The notes under the pieces were generated by a model. That model did no database searches. It was not told where the DNA came from and saw only the letters and a list, made by a program, of their open reading frames with translations. Source: Oxytricha trifallax (lineage: Eukaryota; Ciliophora; Spirotrichea; Sporadotrichida; Oxytrichidae). From it: a stretch of DNA of 64,000 nt. Positions 34,000 through 47,273 of this stretch are shown here, piece after piece. How positions within the stretch are numbered: the first letter of the stretch is position 1; each line of letters begins with the position of its first letter. The translations under genes and the position numbers were made by a program. The DNA is taken from positions 1 through 64,000 of the forward strand of contig ARYC01017757.1 of assembly GCA_000711775.1 (NCBI GenBank), written 5' to 3'.

Positions 34000-36175
34000 A
34001 CCAATGATAGATTAGTTTTATTTATTTTACAAGAGGTTTTGAATAGTCTGATAAAATGGATGATTATTTTAGAAAATTGAGAAATTTTGCTTTTTTTTAA
34101 ATATCAGCCTCTGCCTTTTCATCTTTAATATTCTGATTAAAAATTTACACATTATTAAAATGTAAAAGTTACAATAAATTTTCAAGATCTGTTACCTACT
34201 TATTTAGTGTAGGTAACGCATATAAATAGAATATATTAAAATAAAACAATCCTATCATTAATTTAAGCATCTAACATAATAATATGATATCACTAAGCTA
34301 ATATTATAAATTATTCGTTATACTTAAAACTTAAGAAATTCTTATATTCCTTATCAGCTCTAAACTCTCTATATTTTTATTTATTTACGATATATTTAAA
34401 GTTCTATATAGAATTTTAACAACTAGATACTGTAATAGAACTTAGTTTTATTACAGTAAAATAATGAAATTTGTGGATATGAAAATCTTATAAGTCATAT
34501 TCATGAATAAATTTTTAACCTATATACATTAATATAATTTCAATCAGAATTCACAAATCTCTATAAGGAAATGCTTGAATCCTTGATTTTATATAATTAT
34601 TAATTGGTAACATAATATATTATAAATTAATATAATTTAGAAATTACTTAATTGGCTGAGAGGCATTATTGCACATTAGCTACTTGATTAAAATTAGAGA
34701 ATGTAAGTAATAATCTATTTATTTTATACTCAGCATTATATAATGAAATAATATTTTTCATATAATATAATGTTAGAGTTTATTTATGGTAAAATTTTAA
34801 GATATTTTAAGCTTAACTCATATGTCAAATAAGCTATTAACAAATAAAATTTTTAGCGAGAAGCTAAAAGATCTCAAAATATTGGAACTTTTGGACAGAT
34901 AAAACAATTAATTCTCCTGATTGGCATTAAGTCTGTTCTCCTCATACTGCAATTAATGATAATACTCTTAAAAATGACTTTGCTGAATTTTTGGTAGTTG
35001 CATTTATACATTGGATAAGATGAGTAAAAAGTAACAAAATAAATTTATGGAGGATAATGATACAATTTAGCCTTTTTGTAAATAACACAGTTTAGAGTCA
35101 TAAAATGGTGTAGCAATATCTAGGATATGCATTTAATTGTGATTTAATTCTTATTTAAATATTAGAATTTGCTTGCTTTTGGATTGTTTTGTTAAAATGA
35201 CTTAAAATAGCAATTTGGTTGGAAAGTTAACAAGCATATTAAAAAACGAAAGCATCATTTGAAATTCTAGCAACTCAATTTTCAATATTGCAGACACAGA
35301 ATTGTTTCAGAATTTTAACTAAAAACTTGGACGACAGCAGCACCATAATAGTGGCAGGTAAGTTTCTTAAAGAAATTTTTGGAAATTAAAAATAATTATA
35401 ATAATTTAGGAGATGCTTATGAATTACATAATGGATATGAGTATAAATCAAATGAAGCAAGATCACTTTTATAACACAAAAATTCCTAAAAAAAAGAAAA
35501 TTACAAACAAAATAAGCATGTATTAATTTTCAAATAAATATAGATAACGTAAGCCATTCTTTATATGTAATAAATCAAATTAAAAAAAAATTTAAATATT
35601 CAAATATAATATTGAAATAATAAGCTCGAATTTTATAGCAAAATCACTCTGGTAAAAGAGGAACAGCAGTATATTAGAATCATACGAATTGAATGAAAAA
35701 CAAAAAATATTTATTATGTAAATTTTGACAGTTTTCGCTAGCATTAACATCAATGTTTCTCCTTAAGTGAAGTATAATTTCCTTAACCCATTAATTGTTA
35801 TCAGAGAAAAACATGTCGACGTAAAAATAAAATGTCGTATGTTGATAAATGCGCGAATCAGTATTTTATTATAGATTGGTCTTAAGTCAGAGGAAAGTTT
35901 TGCTTGTAAAAAGTGAATGAATATGACCCTAATGGAAATTGTTATCCTGACTTAAAAAGGTACATGATTTAATGTGTGCCATAAAGTTTTTTTATTATTG
36001 TTTTTTAAATTTTCTTAAGTTAATCTAATTTATGTCCAAACAATAGTAATAACGCAGTTTAATTTACAAGTCGAATTATATTTACTGATTTAGTCTGCTC
36101 CTTCATAATGAGGTCAATAATAAATATTAAAGATAAAGAAAAGCCTCTTTTTCCACAATACAAAAAAAACTATGA
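34000..36175. other. AT-rich DNA, isolated protein-like frames
   Basis: One clear stretch at about 34,880-35,012 on the plus strand (KYWNFWTDKTINSPDWHQ, then NDFAEFLVVAFIHWIR before a TGA) looks coding but matches nothing I know. The remainder is featureless. Confidence 0.35.
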
Positions 36176-37540
36176 CAAATCATTTTAAACGGCCAGCGCT
36201 ATTTCATCTATTGACTTTAAATGTCCTAATAAAATTAAAGATTTACAGTCTGGGTAGTCATCTGACTCATATTTTCTGATTGTCATTTCTGTTTTGATTG
36301 CTTTTTATATCAATCTGGAAATCTTGATGATAGTGATGCTCTATCTCTCTATATTTAACAGCTGATTTTCTTTGCGGTTGATATCTTTAATTATTGCTAT
36401 ATTGAAGATAAACTTATTAGCACCAAGGCTATTTTGTTGTTCTTGGTTCATCCTACTATAGGTAAATTTTGTTTCAAGATTTTAACAGCATTGAGTTGAC
36501 GGAATAAACTTTCCAAAATCAAAATATTGATTTGATCTGCAACAAAGATCAGCACATAATTATCTGATTTTTTTTTATACCTGAAAAGTTATTTAATAGG
36601 TTATTGAGATGACTTTGGTATTTTGATTATGCTTTTGAGAATATACAGAAAAAATTATGAGATCTGGGGAATATGAAGAGTAGCATCAATCTGGCATGTA
36701 TCAAATTATACATTTAAAATAAGATATGGATTCTATTAGTGTGAATAAATGATTGGGAAATTATTATGAAACCCGAATAATTCAGTTATTTGTTTATTTT
36801 GTGGAAAAAATAATTGCATAAGTCTTTTTTCAACAATCAATACAATAAATTAAAAAAATTTTTGCTTATATATAATTTATTGTGTTTTGTAATATTATAT
36901 AAAAAATGTTCGATTATTATGTTATCAGTCTATTTCTCTGTATTTTCAACTGAAGCCTAAGTTCTCGAAATTATTTTGATAATTGTTGAGTGTCTATTTT
37001 TGTCAATAAATATCAAGTCTTTCTTCACTGACGAATTAAAAAAACTTTTCTCTCTTCAAGAAGCTGTCATTACAATGCATGGAGGTATATTTTATATTCT
37101 GGCAAGCATTATAGCAACATGGATTATAATGGAATTAAGTGGTTCTTGTAGCTTTTTTATTATTGGATCTAAAGTTTTTCTTATTTGGTATTGCTTCACT
37201 TTATGAGAATTAATATTTAGAAGTAGTAATCATAGGAAAAACCAGGTCTTTCATATTATTTTCACTTAATATTCACAAAGTCAATTCTTTCCTAGTAAGT
37301 TACTTGAGAAACTTGGAAGAGTAGGTTAAGAATGAGAGATTACAGTATTAAGATTGTGAAAAAGATTTGAAGGGAAAATATACAATAAATATAGATGCAA
37401 CTGAGAAAACATTTCATCTGTAAAATAAAAAAAATAATTTTAGGAGTATTGAATATTTTACTTAGCATGATAAAGATTTTAATAACTGCTATTTGCTAAA
37501 ACATACAAGAAAAATTATAATATTTAAATTGTTATGATTC
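36176..37540 (+). pseudogene. Decayed gene for a multi-span membrane protein, ion-channel-like
   Basis: Successive frames give a hydrophilic lead (KCPNKIKDLQSGQSSDSY) then a hydrophobic span ending at about 36,360. A clean 95-codon frame follows, ATG 36,919 to TGA 37,204-37,206. It has two or three further spans (QVLEIILIIVECLFLSINIK, GGIFYILASIIATWIIM). A hydrophilic segment follows (EEQVKNERLQYQDCEKDLKG). Span order and the acidic/Phe pattern after the second span recall the S1-S3 part of cyclic-nucleotide-gated/EAG-type potassium channels, common in ciliates. Resemblance is by eye only; frames shift at least three times. Confidence 0.35.
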
Positions 37541-37911
37541 AATTTATCAAAAAGCCTTTCTTATGGAAACGAAAGCTTTAATTATATAAATTGAAGAATG
37601 TTCACTACAATGAACAAATTTAAGATCTAAAAATAAATGAAATTAAAATAAATGAATCTTTCATTGATTCAGTAATTTAACTAAATTGTATTAAATTAGA
37701 TTTTAAGCTTCATATGATGAAGAAAGTCCTGGAACTAACTTGACAGGCTTAGATTAATTTTTACAAGAACAAAATTCACAGAGAGGAGATCAGAATCCTG
37801 TGAACGAATCAAAACCCCAAAACCCCTTAGTGAGGTTTATAAGTGCTTTGATTTGTAGGGTATAGTTGGGGTCTTATTGGGGTTAGTAGAGAAATTAGGC
37901 CAATTTGCAAA

Positions 37912-38980
37912 ATGAGAAATAGAAATAAGCGAAATTTAGGGTTTATTTATAATGAGAAATATTTTGATTTATTCCTTAAGCTTAGGAAATGGAAGGAGTA
38001 TTGATATAGGGTAAGTCAAACCAGAACTAAATTATGCAGCTTATACCAAAGCTGTTACACAAAAGTGCCTCAACTGTTAGGTATCACTGCTTGCTAGCTG
38101 TTTAGCATTTTTATTATAGTTCTTGAATGCATCCTGCAAAAAAATAAAATTTCTCTCGGCTCATTAGACTACCACTGCTACTCGAAGAATTTGAAGTATT
38201 GAATAATTTCAATTAGATTAACAGGCAATGATGTTTCATCACAAGTTTACTGAGATTCAAATCTCTCCTTAGACTATAGCCAATATTTATAAGTGAAATG
38301 ATATTATTTTAAAGACTGTCAAAATAGTGAAGAAAGTGATTAATTTTACAGTGCCATTTTTTAGTAATAAATTAAACTACATATATGATTAAATGCAGAG
38401 GGCTATTGACAATAACAATAAGTTCAAACACGCTGATAAAGCTGTATTTACCTTCAACACCTTTATCAATAAGTCTTGGTATAAGAAGTATGATAACATA
38501 GAGGTTTCTGATTAAAAAGTAAAGGTTGTTACCCATGCAATTTTAGCTGGTATTAGTGAAGATTCAGGTCTAGAAGATTATGTCATTCATCCTCGCTCTA
38601 ATAAGCGAGAGTATTATATCGAGTTTTTGCATATTGCTTAGAGAGAACTAAGTATATCTTCTAAGAAATCATCTTGTATGTTTACAACCTCTCAGTTTAT
38701 AAGACTAAGGAGTCAAAGAAATCTAAAGAAGAGTTAAACATAACTCCTGTTAAAACATTCAAAAACATTCCTTATAGACCTTAATTTAATGGAATAAAAT
38801 TCTATTGGAGTTTAATTAAGACTCAATACAAGAAACTGCTGCTGTATCACCTAATTCATGACTTGCCTATAGATATAATAGACTTGATTAAGAGTAGCTG
38901 CAAAAGAGTGAGGATATTTAAGACAACAATTTGTGAGAGAAGGAAGAATGAATGTTTTTAATAGGTTTAGATTTAAATGA
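37912..38980 (+). pseudogene. TBE transposase, element D
   Basis: Start ATG 37,912, like the array copies. Contains the N-terminal helix-turn-helix-like segment and FKHADKAVFTF for the first catalytic region. The second aspartate region reads VYNLSVYK, Asp changed to Tyr, and indels occur near 38,170 and 38,650. Non-functional. Confidence 0.72.
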
Positions 38981-39009
38981 ATTAATATTAAAACATATTA
39001 AACGAGCTC

Positions 39010-39772
39010 TTAAAAAGATTCGATTTTGCTTTCTTTTCTTCCTCTTATGGTTTGCTTGAGCCCATATTTCTTATCTTAGTGCCAGCCCTTGCATATATGT
39101 TCATTTCATCTGGCTTTTAAACATCTTTGTAAAGTCTCTAGCTCACTTCATGAATAGTCTATGACTTTCTCTCTCTGTGAACCTTCGCATACTCTTTCAT
39201 TCGGAATATACCAGTTCCAGGTATCCCTACAAAGTTATGAAAAAATTCTTACTAGGGAGGTAAAGATGCTTCTTAAGATCCAGGACCAGGTCTCACTTAT
39301 AATATGAATTGCTTCTTTTAATCTTCGTGAGAAATAGAGAAGGGTTTCTTGTGAGCTTCTTCAATGATCAATCTGAGATAACTCTATCTTAAAGTGCTAA
39401 GAACACCAAAGAAGAAACTTTTTTCTGGATGCTTGTTAGAGAGTTGTTTCTTGGTAGGAAGATAAACTACCAACTCTACATCTTACATCGCATCCTCGTA
39501 GATATTAGCGACTAAAATCTCTGGGTAGTTTGCTTTATCTATCAACTTTATTTCATTGTTTTTGAAGGCCTTATTCTCATCGCAGACTATAGATTTAAGA
39601 ATGAAATTTTGGTACCTTTTTTAAGGAATAATCCCACCATAGTATGTGAGTAAGTATATGCTGTATGCTTACCATGTTGAGTGAGGTATCAATAGAGATC
39701 TTCCTTGCTTCTAAATCTTGAGATCAATTCTAAAGCTTCAACCCTCTTCATTGCAGTGCTAATAGATTCCAT
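39010..39772 (-). pseudogene. TBE 22-kDa protein, element D
   Basis: Start codon position 39,772 (ATGGAATCTATTAG). The two introns are recognisable, the first opposite 39,640-39,680. Divergence from the array copies is about 10-15% by eye, with indels. Converges on the transposase gene. Confidence 0.68.
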
Positions 39773-40667
39773 CGTTGTTCCTTCTCTTCTTATTGAATTT
39801 CAAATTTTAATATATAGAGTTCTGGATCCTACTGTTTAAAATCTAAGTATTAAATATGGACATCTAATAGGAGGTCAACCAGGTAAAGATACGTGGAGGA
39901 AGTTCGCTGAAGCTGTAAAAATTTCAGAGATTGAGCTCCATTTTTATCAATTAAGTTCCATTAAATTAGTACTAAATTCGTTTAAACTTAATTGTTTCCA
40001 TTTTAATAGTACCATAACTTAATTAGTACCTATTTTAATTTAATGAAGTTTTAATTGAAAAGTTCCAAAATTGTTCAAACTTGAAAAGTTTCCCGTACCA
40101 ACCCGATTTTATACTTGGTTTGTACCAAAATAAAAAATATTATTTAAAAATTTTTTTAAATAATATCTATAAACTTAGCATAAATATAATCTCTTGCACC
40201 TAAAATTCAACCATGCAATTTTGTGTTGAGAAACATTCTAAATCACTTTACGTCAATTTCTAATAAATGCCCGCTGAGATATACAGATTCCCATAAATGA
40301 ACTCAGATTTCATGCCAAACTTCCATTAACCAAATGCTGATGCCATTTTCTCGACAATAAATATCTCTCATTCTCTTGGTACTTAATAATCTTGGTTTTC
40401 TTGGCCAAATAACCGTAATAAGATAGATGCAACAACGCTTAAAGACTATTTCATTGTTTACTGCTCATTTGTTTTTGACTGTGCTGTTAGAAAAATTGAA
40501 ACCTTTGAGCGGCCTTTTGAAGCATTAACGAATTGTGAGCTCTTGGATTCCTTTTGAAGTCTTTCCCAGTTATATCGTCTAATTCTCAGACAGAGATACT
40601 GTAATTTGTAAAGAATAAAATAGAAATTAAAGATTAATAATAGATATTTTAATTTTAATATACATCT

Positions 40668-40919
40668 CGTGTAAATTTAATCGTTAGGCAGTTTCTTTTG
40701 GAGGAGTATAATCATAGGTTACTTTAGCTTCTTCAATAAACCACAATTAATATATATATTGAAAGTAGGTATAGCTAGCAGCTCTAGAGTTTCAAATGAG
40801 GTTATATTTTGAGGATAAAAACTATAAGAAGTGTGCTGAGTTGGGATTTTAAACACAAGTTGACCTTATTGAGGAAGAAATGGAACAGCAACCAATAAAA
40901 ATAACAAAAATATTTTATT
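40668..40919 (+). pseudogene. TBE zinc-finger/kinase gene, N-terminal stump, element D
   Basis: Corresponds to residues 5-85 of the 57-kDa protein, ending at the equivalent of EQQPIEKIKTF just before the first zinc-finger cysteine, where element E starts. Confidence 0.65.
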
Positions 40920-40999
40920 CAAAATCCCAAATATCCTTTATTAATTTTTTAAGTGCTTTGATTTTTAGGAAATTTGTTAGGGGTTGGAGTTATTATTAA

Positions 41000-42068
41000 A
41001 TGCGAGACAAAAATAGACAATTTTTAAGGTCTATTTATGAAGAAGAGTATATAGATTTAGTGTTTTAACTGCGAAATGGATGTTAAATATACAGTGAATT
41101 AGTCAAACCAGTAATAAATTATAAGTCAAAAGTACTGCCCTTATTGTGAAGTACATCAACAGTTCGCTTCTACTGATATATAGCAGTATATCTAGAGTAA
41201 TAATCTCTGAATTCTAAGTCTTAGAGGATTTCAAAGTACCTTTAGAAGCATATTAACTATCTTATTAATGAAAAAAAACTTTGAAGTATTGGACTCACTT
41301 CTCTCTTGACCAACGAACAACTATGTTTTTCACCGCCAGTTTCATCAGTTAAAGATTTATATATAATCTGTTGCAAACATTTATACACGAAATAGTATAT
41401 GTTATAAAGGTGTTAATCGTATCAAGAGACTAATTGATTTTACTCTACCATTGTACAGCAACAACTTAAATTATATTTATAATTAAATGAATAGAGCTCA
41501 TTTAAATAATATTAAGTTTAAACATGCCAAAGAGGCTGTATTTACCTTTAACACTTTCATCTATAAGTCTTGGTATAAGAGGCATTGTAAAATAGAAGTA
41601 TATGATTAAAAAGTTTAGGCATCAACAATGGCGATTCTTGGAGGTATTAGCGAGGATGCTGATTTGGATGCCTATGTTTTTCATCCTCGCTCAATTAAGT
41701 CAGAGCAGTAAAATAAGTTCTTCGAGCAGCTGAGAGAGAAGTACCCTGAATAAGAGATTATACTTTTCGTTTATAATCTTTTTTTTCATTAGACAATAGA
41801 AACAAGGAAGAGTTATGAACAACTAATAGTAACACCAATGTTCAACGTGCCTAACAGCCCGAAGTTTAATGGAATTGAATTCTACTGAGGTATACTAAAA
41901 GGTCATTAATAGAAACTGCAGCTATACCACTGATGCATTACCTACCTATGGATACTGTAGAATTTATTATAAAAAAGTTAAGCTAAAATAGTAGATAATT
42001 AGTTTGCCAAAAAGTGTGCTAAAGAAGGGAGAGTGAATGTATATAAATAAGTTTTAGAGTCGACTTAA
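41000..42068 (+). pseudogene. TBE transposase, element E, catalytic residues lost
   Basis: Start ATG 41,000 (MRDKNRQFLRSIYEEEYIDL). The first catalytic region reads HAKEAVFTF instead of HADEA and the second FVYNLFFHQ instead of FVDNLSVHK; the glutamate region NGIEFY is kept. With both aspartates replaced and several TGAs it cannot be active. Confidence 0.72.
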
Positions 42069-42099
42069 TGTATATATAAGTCTCATTTAAAATTCTTTC

Positions 42100-42865
42100 G
42101 AGGAGCTGGCTTCTCTTTTTTTTCATCCTCCTGTTGATTCCCATCCAAAGTTTCTTCTCTTGCTGCCAGCTCCATCATCTAGGTTCATTGATTCTGGAGG
42201 CTAAATATTTGAATAATGTATCTTGCTAACCTTCATACTTTGTATTCGACTTTCGCTCTCTGTGAAGTTTACTCTACTCTTTCATCAAGAAAATGCCAGT
42301 GCCAGATTTTTCTATATAGTTAAACTACAAATCTTATTTGAAATATAAGGGTGCTTCAGCACCTCTGACACCCAGCTCTCACTTATCTTGATTCCTTGTT
42401 TGATCTTGTCTTCTGGAGTGATGCTGTACCTCTTTTTATGAGATTATTGAATAATTTCTTTCAAGTAATCATCTTTGATTGTTGAAAGAATACAAAAGAA
42501 ATAGTTTCTTTCAGGTAGATTATTTGACAACTATTTCTTAGTAGGCAGGTACTGCGAAACATCTTGATCATTCATTGCATTGTCATATAATTAGTCACTG
42601 AGATTTCTGGATAGTTTGGAATCTCTGCAAACTTTACATCTTAAGTTTTAAATGCTTTCTTCTCTTCGCAGAATATCGCTCTTAAAAAACAAATTTTAGT
42701 ACCTTCCATCGTTGGCATGAAGAAACTAACTATATAAAAAAGATTAGTTACTATAAGATAATTACCTTACTGCACCAGGTAGCGATGCAAGTCCTCCTTG
42801 CTTGTAAATCTTTGAATCAATTCTTGTGCTTGCACTCTTTTCATTGCCTCATTCATTGACTCCAT
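42100..42865 (-). pseudogene. TBE 22-kDa protein, element E
   Basis: Start at 42,865 (MESMNEAMKRVQA). Keeps LPERNYFFCILSTIKDDYL in frame. Introns: about 42,722-42,766 (GTAAGG..TATAG) and a very short one near 42,320 (gtagtttaactatatag). These diverged introns, at the same places as in copies A-C, support the intron calls. Confidence 0.65.
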
Positions 42866-43439
42866 CTTGTTTACAGATCTAAGAAATGATATTCAAATTT
42901 AAGTTTATTGATTACAATTATATACCTCTGAAAAACTTACTATAAAATATGGACATCCTAAAGGAGGTCAACCTCTAAGCAGGATATGTAGAAGGATTTG
43001 ATAACTTGTTTCAAACTTGAGAGATTGATATCATTTTCTACTTATATAGTTCCATATTCTTAAATTGTAATTGGTACGTTCTTAATAAGGAGCAGCTCCT
43101 AAATGCTGGTACTTAATTAGGACAATTAATTAAAGGATGTACTTAATTAGAAGCGCCCTAAATTTAATTACAAAATCACAAATTACCTACTAAAGCAGTT
43201 CGTTCTTAATTAGCTGCACCTCCTAAATCGGTACGTTATATAATAACCATTATTATTGAAAGTAAAATGGTTACTTTCTCACTCATATTTAGAGTTGGAT
43301 CGCGTCCTAGTTCTCATTTTTCTTTTCTAATAATCAAAAGTCTTTCCTTGAAAATTATGTCTGCAAAGATCTTATATAAGCTCTCAGTTAGAGGAAGTTT
43401 TATAAATTATATTCAAATTAAAATATGAGTGCTAACATT

Positions 43440-44830
43440 TTTAGAAAAACAACTGTACTTTTCGATCAAACTAAATGAGACTTACCTTTGGCGTCAATAA
43501 AAAGTATGTAGCCGTGAGGTGAACTCTCATAAGGAACTACCAGAGCTATCAATTGATTAATAATAGAAAATAAAAGGCAAACAAGAGTGTGTTAGACAGA
43601 GAGAAGGAGAAAGTTATTAATAAAATTCCTATTTAAAATGAAGAAGTAGAAGTATACTTTTGTGAGAAGTGTGAGAGATATTTCGCTCATAAATCTAGTT
43701 GGTATGGGCATATGAAAGAGTATAGAGAAGCCAAGCTAACAGTATACTTAAAGCACGATAAAACTGACGGAAAGTATGATTGCTTCGATTGGCATAAGCA
43801 GTATTCTCATACAAGAGATTTAAGGAAGCATCTTTTATAAGATCACATAAAAGAATTAGACATTAAAAAGCATGAAGATGATTGAAGCTACTAAACAAAA
43901 GAATGTAAGACAATCTTCGAAAGTGATAGAGATCAATCAAGCTATTGAATTAGAGTACGTAAGGAAGGCAAGCAAACAATAGACCTCTGAAATAGCAAAA
44001 ATAATGATCTAAATTTAATATAAAAAATTCCTGTTCTTGCCTAAATTGACTTAGACACTTCACTTTATAGATACCTTATATTAGAACACTTCTTTGATAA
44101 GAAAGTTATCAATGATCATCAATACGTATACAAGGTGTACCCCTTCAACTATCTCATAAGTTATTATAAATATTAAGTGGAAGTTACAAATGAGTATTAA
44201 GCACTACAAAAGCAAAGTTCAAAGAATGTAGTTGCTTAATCAAGTTAGATACTGTTCTCCTTCCCAAGGATAATGGTGCTTTCAGACTCCCACTCTATGG
44301 AATGATCTTAAGAGATTTCATAACAGATCATAGGAATCATAAATAACTTGGATAAATAGCAACTCAGACCATACAAGGTAAAAGAGCTTCACTAGTTAGG
44401 GTATGTTCACAGAGATTTGAAGCCAGAAAATATAATATAAAACTTCTCACCAGTAAGTGTAGCAATAATCAATTTAAACAGAGCCTTAAGAGTGGAAGTA
44501 TCAAGGCATAGAACTATAATTGAAACTTAAGGCTATTATCAAAAAAAGAAGACTGGGGAGATGGTGATTTTAGTGGGATGTGTGGGCTTTAGCAGCATTA
44601 ATTATAGAGTGAGATATGCATTGCAACGATTACTACTCTACTAGGTGCGAGAAAGATGCGAAGCAAAGAATCAAGAAGTTTATAGACACATCCATAGTCT
44701 CTCAAACATTAAAATAAATGGCAGAATCAATAATAATAAAACCAAAGTCAAGATCAGACATATCAATAGAGCAGATAGAGTTCGTGATTAAGTAAGATAA
44801 ATTTCAGACCTCTATCATATGATCCAAAAG
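43440..44830 (+). pseudogene. TBE zinc-finger/kinase protein, element E
   Basis: Zinc-finger part reads EVYFCEKCERYFAHKSSW and KYDCFDWHKQYSHTRDLRKH; the second finger has Trp in place of its second Cys. The kinase loop reads GYVHRDLKPENII followed by INLNR where the array copies have IDFNR. A TGA near 43,640 and frame changes near 44,220 break it. Confidence 0.65.
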
Positions 44831-44962
44831 TGCATTTTGAGTGATTAAATTAAATAAATTTACAATTTATTTCACATTAAAACTTATTAATAACCCCAAC
44901 CCCTAGCCAATTCCCTCAAAATCAAAGCACATATAAACCTTATTAAGGGCTTTGAGGTTTTA

Positions 44963-45139
44963 AATGAAATTTTGGTACCTTCCAATGTTGGAAGGAATAA
45001 ACCAACTAGAGTATTTGTTTAATTTTAAATTGTCCTATAACCATGTTGAGGGAGGTATTGATATAGATCTTGGTTGCTTCTGAATCTTGATGTCATTTCT
45101 ATCCTCAATCCTCTTCATTACTGTACTTATAGACTCCAT
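44963..45139 (-). pseudogene. TBE 22-kDa protein, N-terminal stump, element D-prime
   Basis: Start at 45,139 (MESISTVMKRIED). Covers exon 1, the first intron (about 45,010-45,055) and a few codons of exon 2, then is cut by element E. Confidence 0.65.
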
Positions 45140-45695
45140 CCTTGTTCCTTCTCTTATTATTGAATTTCTAACTTTAAATTATAGAATTCTGGATCTTACT
45201 ATTTAATATTTTAGCATTAAATATGGGCATCTTATAGGAAGTCAACCTGGTAAAGATACGTGGATAATACTAGCAGAAGCTGCAACAAACTTCAGAGATG
45301 GAGTTCCATTTTAAACAATTTAGTTTCATTAAATTAGTACTAAATTTGTTTAAATTTGATGAGTACTGGTACTAAAATCGTTTAAATTTAATTAGTACAA
45401 ATTTAAAAGTAAAAAAGTTTAATACTTTAAAACTAATGAGGTTTAAATGGAAAAGTTCCCAAATGGTTCAAAAACAAACTATAACAGTACCATCCACAAT
45501 TTTATCCCTCAGTTTGTAACAAAGTTAAAAGTAATAAGCATGAAATTAAAAATATATAGTTATAAACTTAGCATAAATATGATCTCTAACACCTGAAATT
45601 CAACCATTATTATTGTCGTATCAACTCCCATACAGAGTTACTATAACCAGAAAGTTTATTAGAGCTTAATAATATAAATTTAAATTTGAATAAAC

Positions 45696-47147
45696 ATGAC
45701 GGCTAACTATAATTGCTAGGCAGTTTCTCTTGGAACAGGATAATCATAGCTAAACTTTGGCTCCTGGCAAGAAACCAGAATTAATTTATATTGAAAAGGA
45801 GGTTCAGCTTAGAGCTCTAGAGTTTGAAGCGGAGGTCCTTAATATTGAATTTTATAACAAGAAACAGAGTGTAGAGATGGAAGTTAACATAAGTTAAATT
45901 GATTGAGGAAGAAAAGAACAGCAACCAATAGAAATAATATAAACATTTCAATGCGACGTCTACTAAAGTTCTGCTCAGCTGAGTCTAGCTTGAAGAGTCA
46001 CACAAAGAGACTCACTCTGATAGAGCTAAAATCTACTATAAGCATGATAAAGTTGATGGTAAGTATTAGTGTACAACATGCATGAAGTCTCTTATTCATA
46101 CACCCAAAGTAAAGAGGCATATTCAAAAGCATCACTTATGCGAATTCTTAATTAAAGATGAAGCTACATAAAAGCTTGTACTTGTTAAAAGAAAAAATAA
46201 TTCTCTTGAATCATATAGAAAACAGGAGGAGATGATCAAGAGACAGATATTTTATGAATCAATTAATCAGCCAGCAAATGGTACTTATGGCATGTCTTTA
46301 AGAGAGGGCTATGTTCATACCTGTATTTAATGCAATTGATATTGACAGCTGAACTGAAAATTACTTAAATTTTTACCTGCAAAGCAATGCTAAACTTATA
46401 TTGGTTGATGATTATGCTTACAAAGTTTATCTCTTCAAGTCTCTCTTTAAAACGAGCTGTATCAATATAAATTTGCAAATAAATATATAATATTGAGAGA
46501 GGCTTAAAATATAGTTTTAAAATTTACTTACACTCGAGCGAGATATTCTTGGGCATGGCTTTGTTGCATTAAGACTAAAAAGGTTTGAAATAACTTTGAG
46601 AAAGTATCTCTATCAAAGTTCTCTATCAAAGTAGATACCCAGATTATTTAAATGATATAATGTCAGAAATTATTAAGGGTTTATAAGAGCTCCATGAACT
46701 TGGGTGTGTACATAGAGATTTGAAGCCTTCAAATTTAATATTGAATCTCTATCTATTATAAATAGGAGTAATTGATTTCAATAGAGAGAAAAGATAAGAG
46801 ATAGTGGCTTTGGCTAAGGTGCTTGGCACTCCAGGATACTTTCCAATCATAGAGAAGTGGAATAATGGCTCTGTTTAGTGGAATCTTTTGGCAGTTACTG
46901 CAATAATCTTATAGTGAGATTTGGAAAGTATGTCTTACTTTGGAACAAACCACGAGGAAAATCAATAAGTTTGGCTTATAAACATATATAACAGGAAGAT
47001 GCCTGCAATGAAATTAAGAAGCTTGTAGAAATGATAATCTTAAGAGCTCCAGTTTATCCGAGATAATAATTAGAATACATATATGAACCACTCCAGAGAG
47101 CTAGATTCAAAGAGTACCACAAAGATGAACAGAATAAATTTGTTTGA
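45696..47147 (+). pseudogene. TBE zinc-finger/kinase protein, element D-prime
   Basis: Start ATG 45,696 (MTANYNCQAVSLGTG), stop TGA 47,145-47,147, full family length. A TGA near 45,787 and several indels break it. Kinase loop GCVHRDLKPSNLIL and the IDFNR variant motif are visible. The C-terminal YHKDEQNKFV matches the array copies. Confidence 0.72.
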
Positions 47148-47273
47148 GTTAAGCAAGCTAATATTCATTAAATTCATGTAAAACATGCATTTTCTCTACT
47201 AACCCCAATAAGACCCCGACTATACACTACAAATCAAATCACTAAAACATCTTAAGGAGTTTTGGGTATTTTA

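Larger units (their letters stand above)
37810..40919 (+). mobile_element. TBE transposon D, left part, truncated
   Basis: Starts with CAAAACCCCAAAACCCCTTAG at 37,810, preceded by AAT (ANT target). It runs in the opposite orientation to the 0-12 kb array: transposase plus, 22-kDa gene minus, kinase gene plus. It ends abruptly inside the kinase gene, where element E begins at 40,920. Confidence 0.87.
40920..44961 (+). mobile_element. TBE transposon E, complete but old
   Basis: Both terminal repeats are present but eroded: caaaatcccaaatatcc at 40,920 and aagggctttgaggtttta at 44,961. Gene order is that of a TBE. It is more diverged from the array copies than element D and may be a different TBE subfamily. 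Confidence 0.8.
44963..47273 (+). mobile_element. TBE transposon D-prime, right part, truncated
   Basis: Begins inside a 22-kDa gene directly after element E and runs through a kinase gene to a terminal repeat at 47,192-47,273 (actaaccccaataagacccc...gttttgggtatttt). It overlaps in content with the D left part (both have the 22-kDa N-terminus and kinase N-terminus). The two flanks of E are therefore not simply one split element. Confidence 0.78.
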
